Positions 53,356-64,000 of a DNA stretch of 64,000 bases are shown here, in pieces. Location: contig JAIBAT010000141.1 in assembly GCA_019695055.1 (NCBI GenBank), positions 1 through 64,000 on the forward strand. The letters are read 5' to 3'. Each line of letters begins with the position of its first letter. Positions within the stretch are counted from its first letter, which is position 1. The translations under genes were made by a program, and so were the position numbers. Source of the stretch: Candidatus Sumerlaeaceae bacterium (lineage in GTDB: Bacteria; Sumerlaeota; Sumerlaeia; Sumerlaeales; Sumerlaeaceae). Under the pieces are notes generated by a model. That model ran no database searches, was not told where the DNA came from, and saw only the letters and a list, made by a program, of their open reading frames with translations.

Positions 53356-54702
53356 ATGGCTCAAACATTACTGCTTGTGGATGACAACGAAGAGCATCTT
53401 GCCAGTCTTCAGACGGGTTTCTCGCGCAGCGATTACGAGGTGCTGGTGGCACATGGCGGCACGGAAGGGGTGGATATCATTAATACCCGGCCTGTGGATG
53501 TCGTGGTGACTGACCTGAGAATGCCCGATGCCGACGGCAATTCGCTGCTTGCGGCCTCACGCCAAATGAACCCGGCGCCGCAGGTCATCATCCTGACGGC
53601 GTTTGGCACCATTGAATCGGCGGTGGAGGCCCTGCGCGATGGCGCATTTACCTATCTTACGAAACCCGTGAACCTGAACGAACTGCGAATCCAGGTTGCG
53701 AAGGCCATGGAACACCAGCAGCTGCGCCGTGAAAATATTGCGTTGCGGCAGGAAATTGACAAGAAGTTTGGATTTGAAGGATTCATTGGGGAAACGCGCG
53801 AAATGGAGCAGATGATCGACCGGCTGCGGACCATTTCCGACACTCGCGCCACAGTGCTGATCGAGGGGGAAAGCGGGACCGGCAAGGAGCTGGTCGCCCG
53901 CGCCCTTCATCGCAACTCCAGCCGGGCAAACAAGCCGCTGATTCCCATCCACTGTGCCGCACTGTCCGAGAACCTCATCGAGAGCGAGCTGTTCGGACAT
54001 GAGAAAGGGGCCTTTACTGGTGCCGCCGGCCGTCGCCAGGGGCTCTTTGAACTCGCCGACGGCGGAACAATCTTTCTCGATGAAGTGGGCGAGATTCCGT
54101 TGTCCACCCAGGTCAAGCTGTTGCGGGTGCTGGAAACGCGCGAGTTCCTGCGGGTTGGCGGAATGGAGCCGGTAAAAGTGGATGTGCGCGTGCTGGCCGC
54201 CACGAACCGCTCCCTCGCGGAAGAAGTGGAGGAGGGGCGGTTTCGCGAGGATTTATACTATCGCCTGAACGTTGTTCGCGTGACTCTGCCCCCACTGCGC
54301 GCCCGAGCATCAGACATTCCCCTGATGGTGGACAAGTTCATAACGGAACTGGCAAAGGAGCATGGGAAGAAGCCGGTTACACTTTCCAAGCGCGCCATGA
54401 CGCGTCTCATTCAGTTCCCGTGGCCCGGCAACGTGCGCCAACTGCGTAACGTGGTGGAGAATCTGGTCCTTTTCTCCCGCGGGGAGGAGCTCGATATTGA
54501 TGATCTTCCCACGGAATTATCCGAAAAGGCCGCGGAGAACCTGCCTATAAAGGTTGGCGAACCCCTTGACCAGATCGAGAGAAAGGTCATTGAGGGTACG
54601 CTGGTGGCCGCAGGAGGGAATCGCACGAAAGCTGCCGAATTGTTGGGAATCTCGCGGCGCACGCTTTTGCGAAAGATCAAGGAACTGGGCTTGGAGGCCT
54701 GA
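53356..54702 (+). CDS. NtrC-family sigma-54-dependent response regulator
   Basis: A 448-residue regulator with receiver domain (phosphorylation site D53 in VVVTDLRMPD), AAA+ sigma-54 interaction domain (Walker A GESGTGKE, the GAFTGA loop, Walker B TIFLDEVGEIP, then PWPGNVRQLRNVVENL) and a Fis-type HTH (GNRTKAAELLGISRRTLLRKI). It should activate sigma-54 promoters when phosphorylated by the upstream kinase. AAGGA before the ATG at 53356 fixes the start. Confidence 0.95.
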   Translation: MAQTLLLVDDNEEHLASLQTGFSRSDYEVLVAHGGTEGVDIINTRPVDVVVTDLRMPDADGNSLLAASRQMNPAPQVIILTAFGTIESAVEALRDGAFTYLTKPVNLNELRIQVAKAMEHQQLRRENIALRQEIDKKFGFEGFIGETREMEQMIDRLRTISDTRATVLIEGESGTGKELVARALHRNSSRANKPLIPIHCAALSENLIESELFGHEKGAFTGAAGRRQGLFELADGGTIFLDEVGEIPLSTQVKLLRVLETREFLRVGGMEPVKVDVRVLAATNRSLAEEVEEGRFREDLYYRLNVVRVTLPPLRARASDIPLMVDKFITELAKEHGKKPVTLSKRAMTRLIQFPWPGNVRQLRNVVENLVLFSRGEELDIDDLPTELSEKAAENLPIKVGEPLDQIERKVIEGTLVAAGGNRTKAAELLGISRRTLLRKIKELGLEA

Positions 54703-54723
54703 GGGGGGAGCAGCCCCGACTGT

Positions 54724-56454
54724 TTAGCGGAGTTTCTCCATCTCGAAGCTCGCGATCAACGCTTCAATTTCAGCCCTCTGGCGCTCGCGTTCATGGGGAT
54801 TAATCTGAGTTTCGGGTTGTGTGGTTGTCTCCGCGGAGACCGCCAAGGCCAGTGCCTCTTGGGTTCCAGATGCCCGTAACTTTCTGATGATGGCCTGACG
54901 CATCTTGCCTGCTTTCATGCCGGATTCCGTGTCCGGATAATCTGTTTCCACGCGCAGTGCGGCGTTCAGTGCCTCCTTATACCGGTTCTGGTAATAGAGT
55001 CGCTCGGCATTCTGGTAGAGCGCATCGGCTTCTGCCGGGCGGGTTTTGGCCTTTCGCGTTAACTGGAATTTGGAAATTTCAGTCAGCGTAACCGCCTGTT
55101 TCGCCAGTGTGCTCTTGGGGAATTTCTTTCGAAATGCCTCAGCTTCCTTCATGGCCTGGGAGTATTTTCCCGCTTCAAAGGCGGTGGTGACCTTCTGGAA
55201 CTCGGCCTTTTCCATTTCGGTCTCCATTAGCCGCGACTGCAACTGGGCATTTTCCCGCAGTTCCGGGCTTTTCTCCGCAAGGGAAAATTGTGCCATCGCC
55301 TCATCGCGCAGCCCCATGCCCTTTGCCCAGACTCCGAGCTTATATTCGGCCACCAGGTCACCCGGCGGGATGGCCGCGTTGCGTTTGGCAAATTCAATCT
55401 TGTGCGCCAGTAAGGCACCTCCGTCGGCATCCACGGCGGCCACCTTGTCCGCCACCCGCTCCGCATCGTCGAATCGGCCCGCCTTTAGGAGGAGTTTTGC
55501 CTGCCGTTGGTAGGCCAGGAGCAATTGAGCCTGTCCGGAGCGCGAATTGCCAAAGTAGGCATTGAGTTGATCATACAATTCGAGGGTTGCCGTTGTGGAT
55601 AATCTGCCCTCGGCGAGAGCCACGATACGCTGCGCTTCATTGAAGGCAGTCGCCGGGGCCACAGTCGCAAGTTGGGCACCAAGGGTTTCCAAGGCCCCCG
55701 CGTAATCCCCCTGGCTTGCTTTCCGGGAACTATTGCGCAGGAAGAGCAGAGCCGCCGACTGGGTTCCGTTTGCCGCAGGCGCGATCTCCGACAGGATTCT
55801 CAGGGCTTCGATACCCTCATCAGTTTCACCTGCGTCCAGCGCCCGACGGATTTCGGACGATAGCATTCCCACGGCAAACTCGCGCCATGCGGGCACACTG
55901 GCAATGGAACTTGTTGGCAGTGCCCTGAGTTCCTCCAGGGCGCGTACCGTGTTGCCGCGGCCGGCATAGTGGCGCGAGAGCAGGATGAGCAGTTCCTCGG
56001 AAGCGGTGGAGGGACGGTCATGGATGAAACTGGAGAGCCGGGCGCTATCGCCATCTGTGGCGGACGCGGACGCGGAAACAAGTGTTTCCGAGGATTCCAG
56101 GATCGCGGCATCGATTTCGGCGGTACTGTAAACGCCGGCTTCCCCGGAGTTCAGCATGCCCAGTGCCGCGGAAATGTCCCCCCGGGCGAGAGCCATGCGA
56201 AACGCAGCGCGCAGGTTCTCTCCCTTGGATTCGCGTTCGATTTTCGAGATTTGGCCCTTTGAGAAACTGACCAAACCCTCTGAAGTGCGGATGGCCACCC
56301 GGTCGTTGGCTTCGGTTTCGATGACGCCTGTCACGACCCGGCCATTGGTAAGGGCCAGCCGGTCAGCTCCTGCGGCGCAGGGGAGCGCGAGGATGCCCAG
56401 CACAAGCACGACGGCTGGTGCCGGGGGTGAGAGATGGAAAACTTGCAATCTCAT
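54724..56454 (-). CDS. Secreted TPR-rich protein
   Basis: A signal peptide (Ala/Val/Leu core, PCAAGA-D region) is followed by a short N-terminal beta module (LALTNGRVVTGVIETEANDR, VSFSKGQISKIERE) seen in outer-surface proteins that sense or respond to stress, and about 480 residues of TPR-like helices (GDISAALGMLNSGEAG, NRYKEALNAALRVETDYPDTES). The protein totals 576 residues and is likely periplasmic. Function unknown. It is convergent with the NtrC-type gene. Confidence 0.72.
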   Translation of the reverse strand: MRLQVFHLSPPAPAVVLVLGILALPCAAGADRLALTNGRVVTGVIETEANDRVAIRTSEGLVSFSKGQISKIERESKGENLRAAFRMALARGDISAALGMLNSGEAGVYSTAEIDAAILESSETLVSASASATDGDSARLSSFIHDRPSTASEELLILLSRHYAGRGNTVRALEELRALPTSSIASVPAWREFAVGMLSSEIRRALDAGETDEGIEALRILSEIAPAANGTQSAALLFLRNSSRKASQGDYAGALETLGAQLATVAPATAFNEAQRIVALAEGRLSTTATLELYDQLNAYFGNSRSGQAQLLLAYQRQAKLLLKAGRFDDAERVADKVAAVDADGGALLAHKIEFAKRNAAIPPGDLVAEYKLGVWAKGMGLRDEAMAQFSLAEKSPELRENAQLQSRLMETEMEKAEFQKVTTAFEAGKYSQAMKEAEAFRKKFPKSTLAKQAVTLTEISKFQLTRKAKTRPAEADALYQNAERLYYQNRYKEALNAALRVETDYPDTESGMKAGKMRQAIIRKLRASGTQEALALAVSAETTTQPETQINPHERERQRAEIEALIASFEMEKLR

Positions 56455-56537
56455 GGGTGATTGGACCGACCCGGGACAAAACAGATTTGGGCGCGGGAAA
56501 AATTCAACATCGGCAGGGCAACTTTGTCAGGTGCCGC

Positions 56538-58124
56538 TTATTTTGTCAGGGGCAGTTCGATGAGAAATTCCGACCCGTTTGGACCGGATTCGGCCAGCCG
56601 CAGGTCCCCGCCATGGAGAGTCACAAGGGACCGCGCGATATAGAGCCCAATGCCTGTGCCGCCCGCGGAGCGGGTCAGATGATGCTCGATTTGGAAGAAC
56701 TTGTCAAAAATGTGCGGTTGGAATTCCGTCGGGATTCCCTCGCCGGAATCCCGCACGGACACAAACGCCTTATCGCTTCGTGTGCCCGTGGCCACCTGGA
56801 TTGTCCCGCCGGTCTTGGTGAACTTGATGGCATTGTCCACCAAGTGAGCAATGGCCTGTCCCAGCCGCATACTGTCCACAGACGCATCGACGGGGATGAG
56901 ATCCGTCTCCAGGTTGATCCGTCGTTCCTCGGCCGTTTTCCGAAAGCTTGCCACCGCAAGTTCTGCCAATTCACCCAGGTTGGCGCGCGTACACTCAAGG
57001 GTCAGCGAATGATTCTCGATGTTGGTGACATCCAGGAGATCCGCCACCAGCCTGGCAAGCCGCTCCGAGTTGTTCTCCACGATTCGGACCAGGCCTCGTT
57101 GCTCATCGGTCAGGCCTGCTCCGTGGGAGTGGGTCAATAAATTGATGGACCCCTTGATGGAGGTCAGGGGGGTGCGCAGTTCATGGGAAACCATGGCCAG
57201 AAAATTGGATTTCAGTTCATCAATGCGGCGGAGTTGGGCGATTTCCTGCCGAAAGGAAATGTCGGTGGTGGTCATGAGCAGGGAATCAATCTCGCCGTGC
57301 TGTCCGGCCAATCCGCTGAAGAGCATCTCCATCATGACCGGACCTCGAATCCGGGAATGAAACTCGAATTCAACCCTGTTGTCGACACCGTACTCGGCGG
57401 TTTCCTGCAGGAGGGGTAGTATCACCGCCATGATCTTGGGTGGGAGCACCCTGTCCAGGAGCTTGCCTTCCTCAACATCCTCGGCATGAAGGTCGAACAT
57501 CTGAAGGAACCTGGGATTCCATTTTCCGACCTTGTGGTTCAAATCAACGGTGACCAGGCCCGCCGGCAAATTCTCAATGAGGTGCTCCAGTTGCAGGCGG
57601 GAATTCTCGGAGGCGTGATAAAGGCGTGAATTCTCAAAGGCGAGGCTGATAAACGCGGCTGTGGCGGTCATCCATTCCAGTTCACGCTGTCCAAATTTCT
57701 GGTTGTCATTGGCGTTGGTCGCGTTCAACACGCCAATGGCGCGACCACGGACCATCAAGGGTACGCAGACACAGGAGCTTGTGGTATAGCGATCAGGGCG
57801 GGCCTGGCTGGCATAGGGGCTGGTGGAAATATCGGTTATGAGCAGGGGCTGGCCGTCCCTTACCACTGTTCCCGCGATGCCTTCGCCCATGGGAACCGCC
57901 ACCGAATCCCATTCGGAATCGGGTATGTGGCTGGCCGTGCGCAGGCGCAGGACTCCAGAATCGTTATCGAGAAACATCACGCTGCATCGGCCCACATCGA
58001 GCATGGTCTGAACCATTTCAAGCGTTGCCTTGAGCATGGCATCGAGGCTGTTGGCGGAGGAGACGATCTGACCCACATGGGACAGAAGCTCAACATATCG
58101 GGGGCCGGAGGAGTTGGTGGGCAT
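56538..58124 (-). CDS. GAF-PAS sensor histidine kinase, cytoplasmic
   Basis: The 528 residues hold a GAF domain (about 10-160, with LDVGRCSVMFLD, GEGIAGTVVRDGQPLLI and IGVLNATNAN), a PAS-like domain (about 185-300, LIENLPAGLVTVDLNHKVGKWN), an H-box MVSHELRTPLTS with H314, and an ATP-binding part with DNAIKFTKTGG, DSGEGIP and GGTGIGLYIA. There is no membrane helix, so it senses an internal signal. No response regulator is adjacent. Start at 58124 is supported by the GAF boundary; the ribosome binding site is weak. Confidence 0.9.
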   Translation of the reverse strand: MPTNSSGPRYVELLSHVGQIVSSANSLDAMLKATLEMVQTMLDVGRCSVMFLDNDSGVLRLRTASHIPDSEWDSVAVPMGEGIAGTVVRDGQPLLITDISTSPYASQARPDRYTTSSCVCVPLMVRGRAIGVLNATNANDNQKFGQRELEWMTATAAFISLAFENSRLYHASENSRLQLEHLIENLPAGLVTVDLNHKVGKWNPRFLQMFDLHAEDVEEGKLLDRVLPPKIMAVILPLLQETAEYGVDNRVEFEFHSRIRGPVMMEMLFSGLAGQHGEIDSLLMTTTDISFRQEIAQLRRIDELKSNFLAMVSHELRTPLTSIKGSINLLTHSHGAGLTDEQRGLVRIVENNSERLARLVADLLDVTNIENHSLTLECTRANLGELAELAVASFRKTAEERRINLETDLIPVDASVDSMRLGQAIAHLVDNAIKFTKTGGTIQVATGTRSDKAFVSVRDSGEGIPTEFQPHIFDKFFQIEHHLTRSAGGTGIGLYIARSLVTLHGGDLRLAESGPNGSEFLIELPLTK

Positions 58125-58408
58125 GGTCAAAAGGACATCAACCCATGCGCAGGGGCGCAGCAAACCAAGCCAGGACTCGTCATATTGGTGAACGTCAACC
58201 ACCGCCATCCCGCGGATTCAAGCCTCGATTTCCCGCGATTCGCTGCTGGTTTGCGCTGCCCTGTCTGTGTGACAATTCCCGGGGTCGGGAAAAAAGTGTT
58301 GAACCGCTGAATAGGGCGGTTTCCTTTGGGGTCTGTGCCACGCGGTGATTTGAATTCGCCAGGGCGTTCCCGGCTCATTTTTCGAACCGATTTCACCAGA
58401 AAGGGTCA

Positions 58409-61888
<3,480 letters not shown>

Positions 61889-61901
61889 TCCCGGCTCACT
61901 T

Positions 61902-62915
61902 TTATTTTTTCCGGCTCTTCGCCTTGGCAGGTGGTTTGTTGTATCCGTCCGGATTCTTCTGCATCCAATCCCACGCTGATTGGATGATGTCTTCCAGTTC
62001 TGGATACTCCGGTTCCCACTCCAGTTTCTCACGGATCTTGTCCGACGACGCCACCAGGATGGCCGGGTCGCCTGCACGTCGAGGAGCGAACTTTCTCGCG
62101 ATTTTCTTTCCAGTTACAGCTTCCGCAGCCTCCAGCACTTCCAGAACGCTGTACCCGTGGCCGTTCCCAAGATTAAACTGGTCGCCCTCATTGCTGTCCA
62201 CAAGGTATTCTGCGGCCAGAATATGCGCCTGCGCCAGATCGGAAACATGGATGTAATCGCGGATCCCCGTGCCATCCTGGGTTAGGTAGCTTCTCCCAAA
62301 GATTTGTACTTCCTTCCGACGACCCAGCGCCGTTTCCAGCACGATCGGAATCAGATGCGTCTCAGGATTGTGGCACTCGCCGACCTTCTTTGTGGCTCCG
62401 GCCGCATTGAAGTATCGCAGGCAAATGGACTTGAGCCCGTAGGCCGTGTCGCAGTCCTGCAGGAATTGCTCGAAGGCGGCTTTGGAACGCCCGTAGGGGT
62501 TTGTGGGCTGCTTCGGCGCCGTTTCAGGAATCGGAACCACCGCCGGCTCTCCGAAAATCGCCGCCGTGGAGGAGAAAATCAGACGCTTTACGCCGTGGGC
62601 CAGCATCGCCTTCACGAGCGCCATGCCCCCGGAAACATTGTTCTCGTAATACTTCATCGGGTCGGTCACCGATTCCCCGACAAGGGAAAACGCGCAGAAG
62701 TGCATCACAACGTCGAATTTTGCGGAGGACAAAACACCGTCCATAAAGGCGCGATCGGAAATGTCGCCAACCTCGAAGCGCGCAGACTTTGAAACCGCTG
62801 CCGCGTGGCCCCGGCTGAGATTATCCACCACAACCACATTGTGCCCTGCATCCACCAGCTTTTCCACCGTGGCACTGCCGATATAACCGGCGCCGCCTGC
62901 AACAAGAACGTTCAC
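61902..62915 (-). CDS. galE: UDP-glucose 4-epimerase
   Basis: Interconverts UDP-glucose and UDP-galactose, supplying galactose for LPS and capsule. The 337 residues match the family: NAD site GGAGYIGS, DNLSRGH, the SSTAAIFGEP segment, NPYGRSKAAFEQ (Tyr and Lys of YxxxK) and YFNAAGA. GTG at 62915 starts directly before NVLVAGGAGYIG, with AAAGAG eight bases upstream; longer starts are unlike the family. Convergent with carB, 13 bases apart. Confidence 0.94.
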   Translation of the reverse strand: MNVLVAGGAGYIGSATVEKLVDAGHNVVVVDNLSRGHAAAVSKSARFEVGDISDRAFMDGVLSSAKFDVVMHFCAFSLVGESVTDPMKYYENNVSGGMALVKAMLAHGVKRLIFSSTAAIFGEPAVVPIPETAPKQPTNPYGRSKAAFEQFLQDCDTAYGLKSICLRYFNAAGATKKVGECHNPETHLIPIVLETALGRRKEVQIFGRSYLTQDGTGIRDYIHVSDLAQAHILAAEYLVDSNEGDQFNLGNGHGYSVLEVLEAAEAVTGKKIARKFAPRRAGDPAILVASSDKIREKLEWEPEYPELEDIIQSAWDWMQKNPDGYNKPPAKAKSRKK

Positions 62916-63025
62916 GGAACAACTCTTTCTATCATCAGGATAACTGCGCGCGCCATGAAACACGCTCAAAACAGCCTGTAAATCCCAATTGAAGGTTTCA
63001 TCGTGGCAACCTTAAGAATTATCTC

Positions 63026-63649
63026 ATGAATTTGATTCCCGCGAAAATCGCCCAGCCCACCCGCCTGATACTGATTGTCGCTGGATGGCAACTGGCACAG
63101 CGGCCCGCAGGAGCCCAATTCAGCGGCATAACAGTCAGTCAGGGCGGCAAAGTCCCGGACGAGTACGTCACCTACGCGATCATTGCCGTTTCGGCGCTCG
63201 TCCTGTTCTGGATTGCCATGATCCTTCTCGCGAAGATTCGCCGAAACCGGGATTCCACCACCATCCCCATGACCGTTGGCGACATAAACTCATTAAAGAC
63301 AAAGGGCCTCCTCACGGAAGAGGAAACGAAGGCTGTGAAGGCAGCTGTTTCGCGGCAAGTGGCGAAGCAATACGAAAGCCAGCACGCTCCCAAGGGCAAG
63401 CCGCTCAAACCGGAGATGCTGCTTGCGGACCCCGATGTTCAGCGGCTCGAAATGCTGGCCCAGGAGAAGCAGGCGGGAAAACCGGGTACCCCGTCCCCGA
63501 CCAGAGACCAGGCCACGCAGCCGTCACCGCTTGATACGCTCGACGATCTTCCCCCCGAAGTCGCGAAACTCGCCGCCAGCGGCCTCATAACACCCGAGGA
63601 ACTGGAACGCATTCGCCAGCGAATGCGCGATCAGCAGTCCGGGCTTTAG
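63026..63649 (+). CDS. Membrane-anchored hypothetical protein
   Basis: The 207-residue protein has a signal-like N-terminus (LILIVAGWQLAQRPAGAQ), a membrane helix near residues 50-70 (YAIIAVSALVLFWIAMILLA) followed by basic residues, and a charged cytoplasmic part with SHOCT-like short helices at both ends (SLKTKGLLTEEETKAVKAAV and VAKLAASGLITPEELERI). These helices often mark a short oligomerisation element. Function unknown. Its end overlaps the end of the convergent SH3-like gene by four bases. Confidence 0.65.
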   Translation: MNLIPAKIAQPTRLILIVAGWQLAQRPAGAQFSGITVSQGGKVPDEYVTYAIIAVSALVLFWIAMILLAKIRRNRDSTTIPMTVGDINSLKTKGLLTEEETKAVKAAVSRQVAKQYESQHAPKGKPLKPEMLLADPDVQRLEMLAQEKQAGKPGTPSPTRDQATQPSPLDTLDDLPPEVAKLAASGLITPEELERIRQRMRDQQSGL

Positions 63650-64000
63650 TAAATGGGGCTAACCTTTGCCGCCTGGACAAACCCTTTGCGCCCGTCCCTC
63701 AGTACGACGTGGGCCCAGTCCGGATCTGAAAACTCCACCCGGCGAACCTTCGAACCTTCCGGCAGCGCCAACAGCTCGCTGTATTTCTCGCTGGGACCGC
63801 TAAATATGGTCACATTCGGTTTCATCACAATGTAGTACCGCAGGTACTCCGCCTGAAGGAGACGCACTCCCGCAAACAGGCCAATCACCACTGCCAGGGT
63901 TCCGGTGATGACAAATAACCATTTGGCTGGGTTTGCGCTGCCGTTTCGCGCAAGGGCGAACAGCGTAAACCCGGCCAGGCCAGCCGCGAAGAACGACACG
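63646..64000 (-). CDS. SH3-like domain membrane protein, C-terminal part, cut by window edge
   Basis: The visible 118 codons encode two membrane helices (FAAGLAGFTLFALA and WLFVITGTLAVVIGLFAGVRLL) and a bacterial SH3-like domain (VTIFSGPSEKYSELLALPEG, VEFSDPDWAHVVLRDGRKGFV). The arrangement resembles the C-terminus of BatE-type aerotolerance proteins, which carry TPRs followed by membrane helices and an SH3 domain, but the N-terminal part lies outside the window, so this is a guess. GTG at 63997-63999 is probably internal. Confidence 0.6.
   Translation of the reverse strand, partial: VSFFAAGLAGFTLFALARNGSANPAKWLFVITGTLAVVIGLFAGVRLLQAEYLRYYIVMKPNVTIFSGPSEKYSELLALPEGSKVRRVEFSDPDWAHVVLRDGRKGFVQAAKVSPIY

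Overview
The window looks like chromosomal DNA from a Gram-negative (diderm), GC-rich, probably uncultivated bacterium. LpxA, an LptC/LptA-like pair and a LolA-like lipoprotein carrier indicate an LPS outer membrane. GspG and GspF indicate type II secretion or type IV pilus machinery. An orphan EutN/CcmL shell protein, many membrane-TPR fusions, a GEVED protein and FG-GAP proteins fit the PVC/FCB-adjacent candidate phyla, but I cannot name the lineage from the sequence.

Layout. 1-8002: housekeeping genes: mnmE (cut), an ABC-2 permease, an AAC(3)-like acetyltransferase, ribD, udk, a 48-residue membrane protein, a TPR protein, the EutN/CcmL protein, a sugar isomerase-like TIM barrel and mdh with its terminator. 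8163-8255: tRNA-Ser(GCT). 8343-16320: a DNA-damage polymerase module. A LexA-type GAAC-N4-GTTC palindrome ends one base before the start of a Y-family polymerase, which is followed six bases later by a DnaE2-type polymerase. A second DnaE homologue converges on them. The two DnaE proteins have decayed in opposite ways: one keeps the polymerase aspartates and has lost the PHP metal ligands; the other keeps most PHP ligands and has lost the polymerase site and part of the fingers. 16554-25857: an oxidoreductase, a VWA protein, a SUMF1-like protein, then a minus-strand run of FG-GAP, AMMECR1, NAGPA-type and TMTC-like genes. 25858-27904: a long spacer, dnaA and its terminator.

28036-33611 is an accessory stretch, all on the minus strand: a zinc ribbon, a DUF2310 protein, a small unknown, a RusA resolvase, a DUF2384/Xre antitoxin with a RES toxin, a triplicated PH-domain membrane protein, an unknown and a PhnB-like protein. 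33612-34279 is non-coding, with an inverted repeat and a C8-T-C8 tract upstream of gspG. 34280-50718 is rich in envelope genes: gspG, lpxA, three large membrane proteins (two with C-terminal TPRs), a YfgM-like protein, ferredoxin, LolA-like and GEVED proteins, tRNA-Arg(ACG), gspF, lptC/lptA-like genes and a sugar-nucleotide epimerase. 50761-58124 holds a TPR protein, a small membrane protein, a histidine kinase with an NtrC-type regulator, a secreted TPR protein and a GAF-PAS histidine kinase. The window ends with carB, galE, a membrane protein and a cut SH3-like gene.

Working together: LpxA, LptC/A, GalE, the second epimerase, the O-antigen-ligase-like protein and the GT-C-like proteins form a cell-surface glycan and LPS theme. 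The SOS-type module is the most unusual part of the window.
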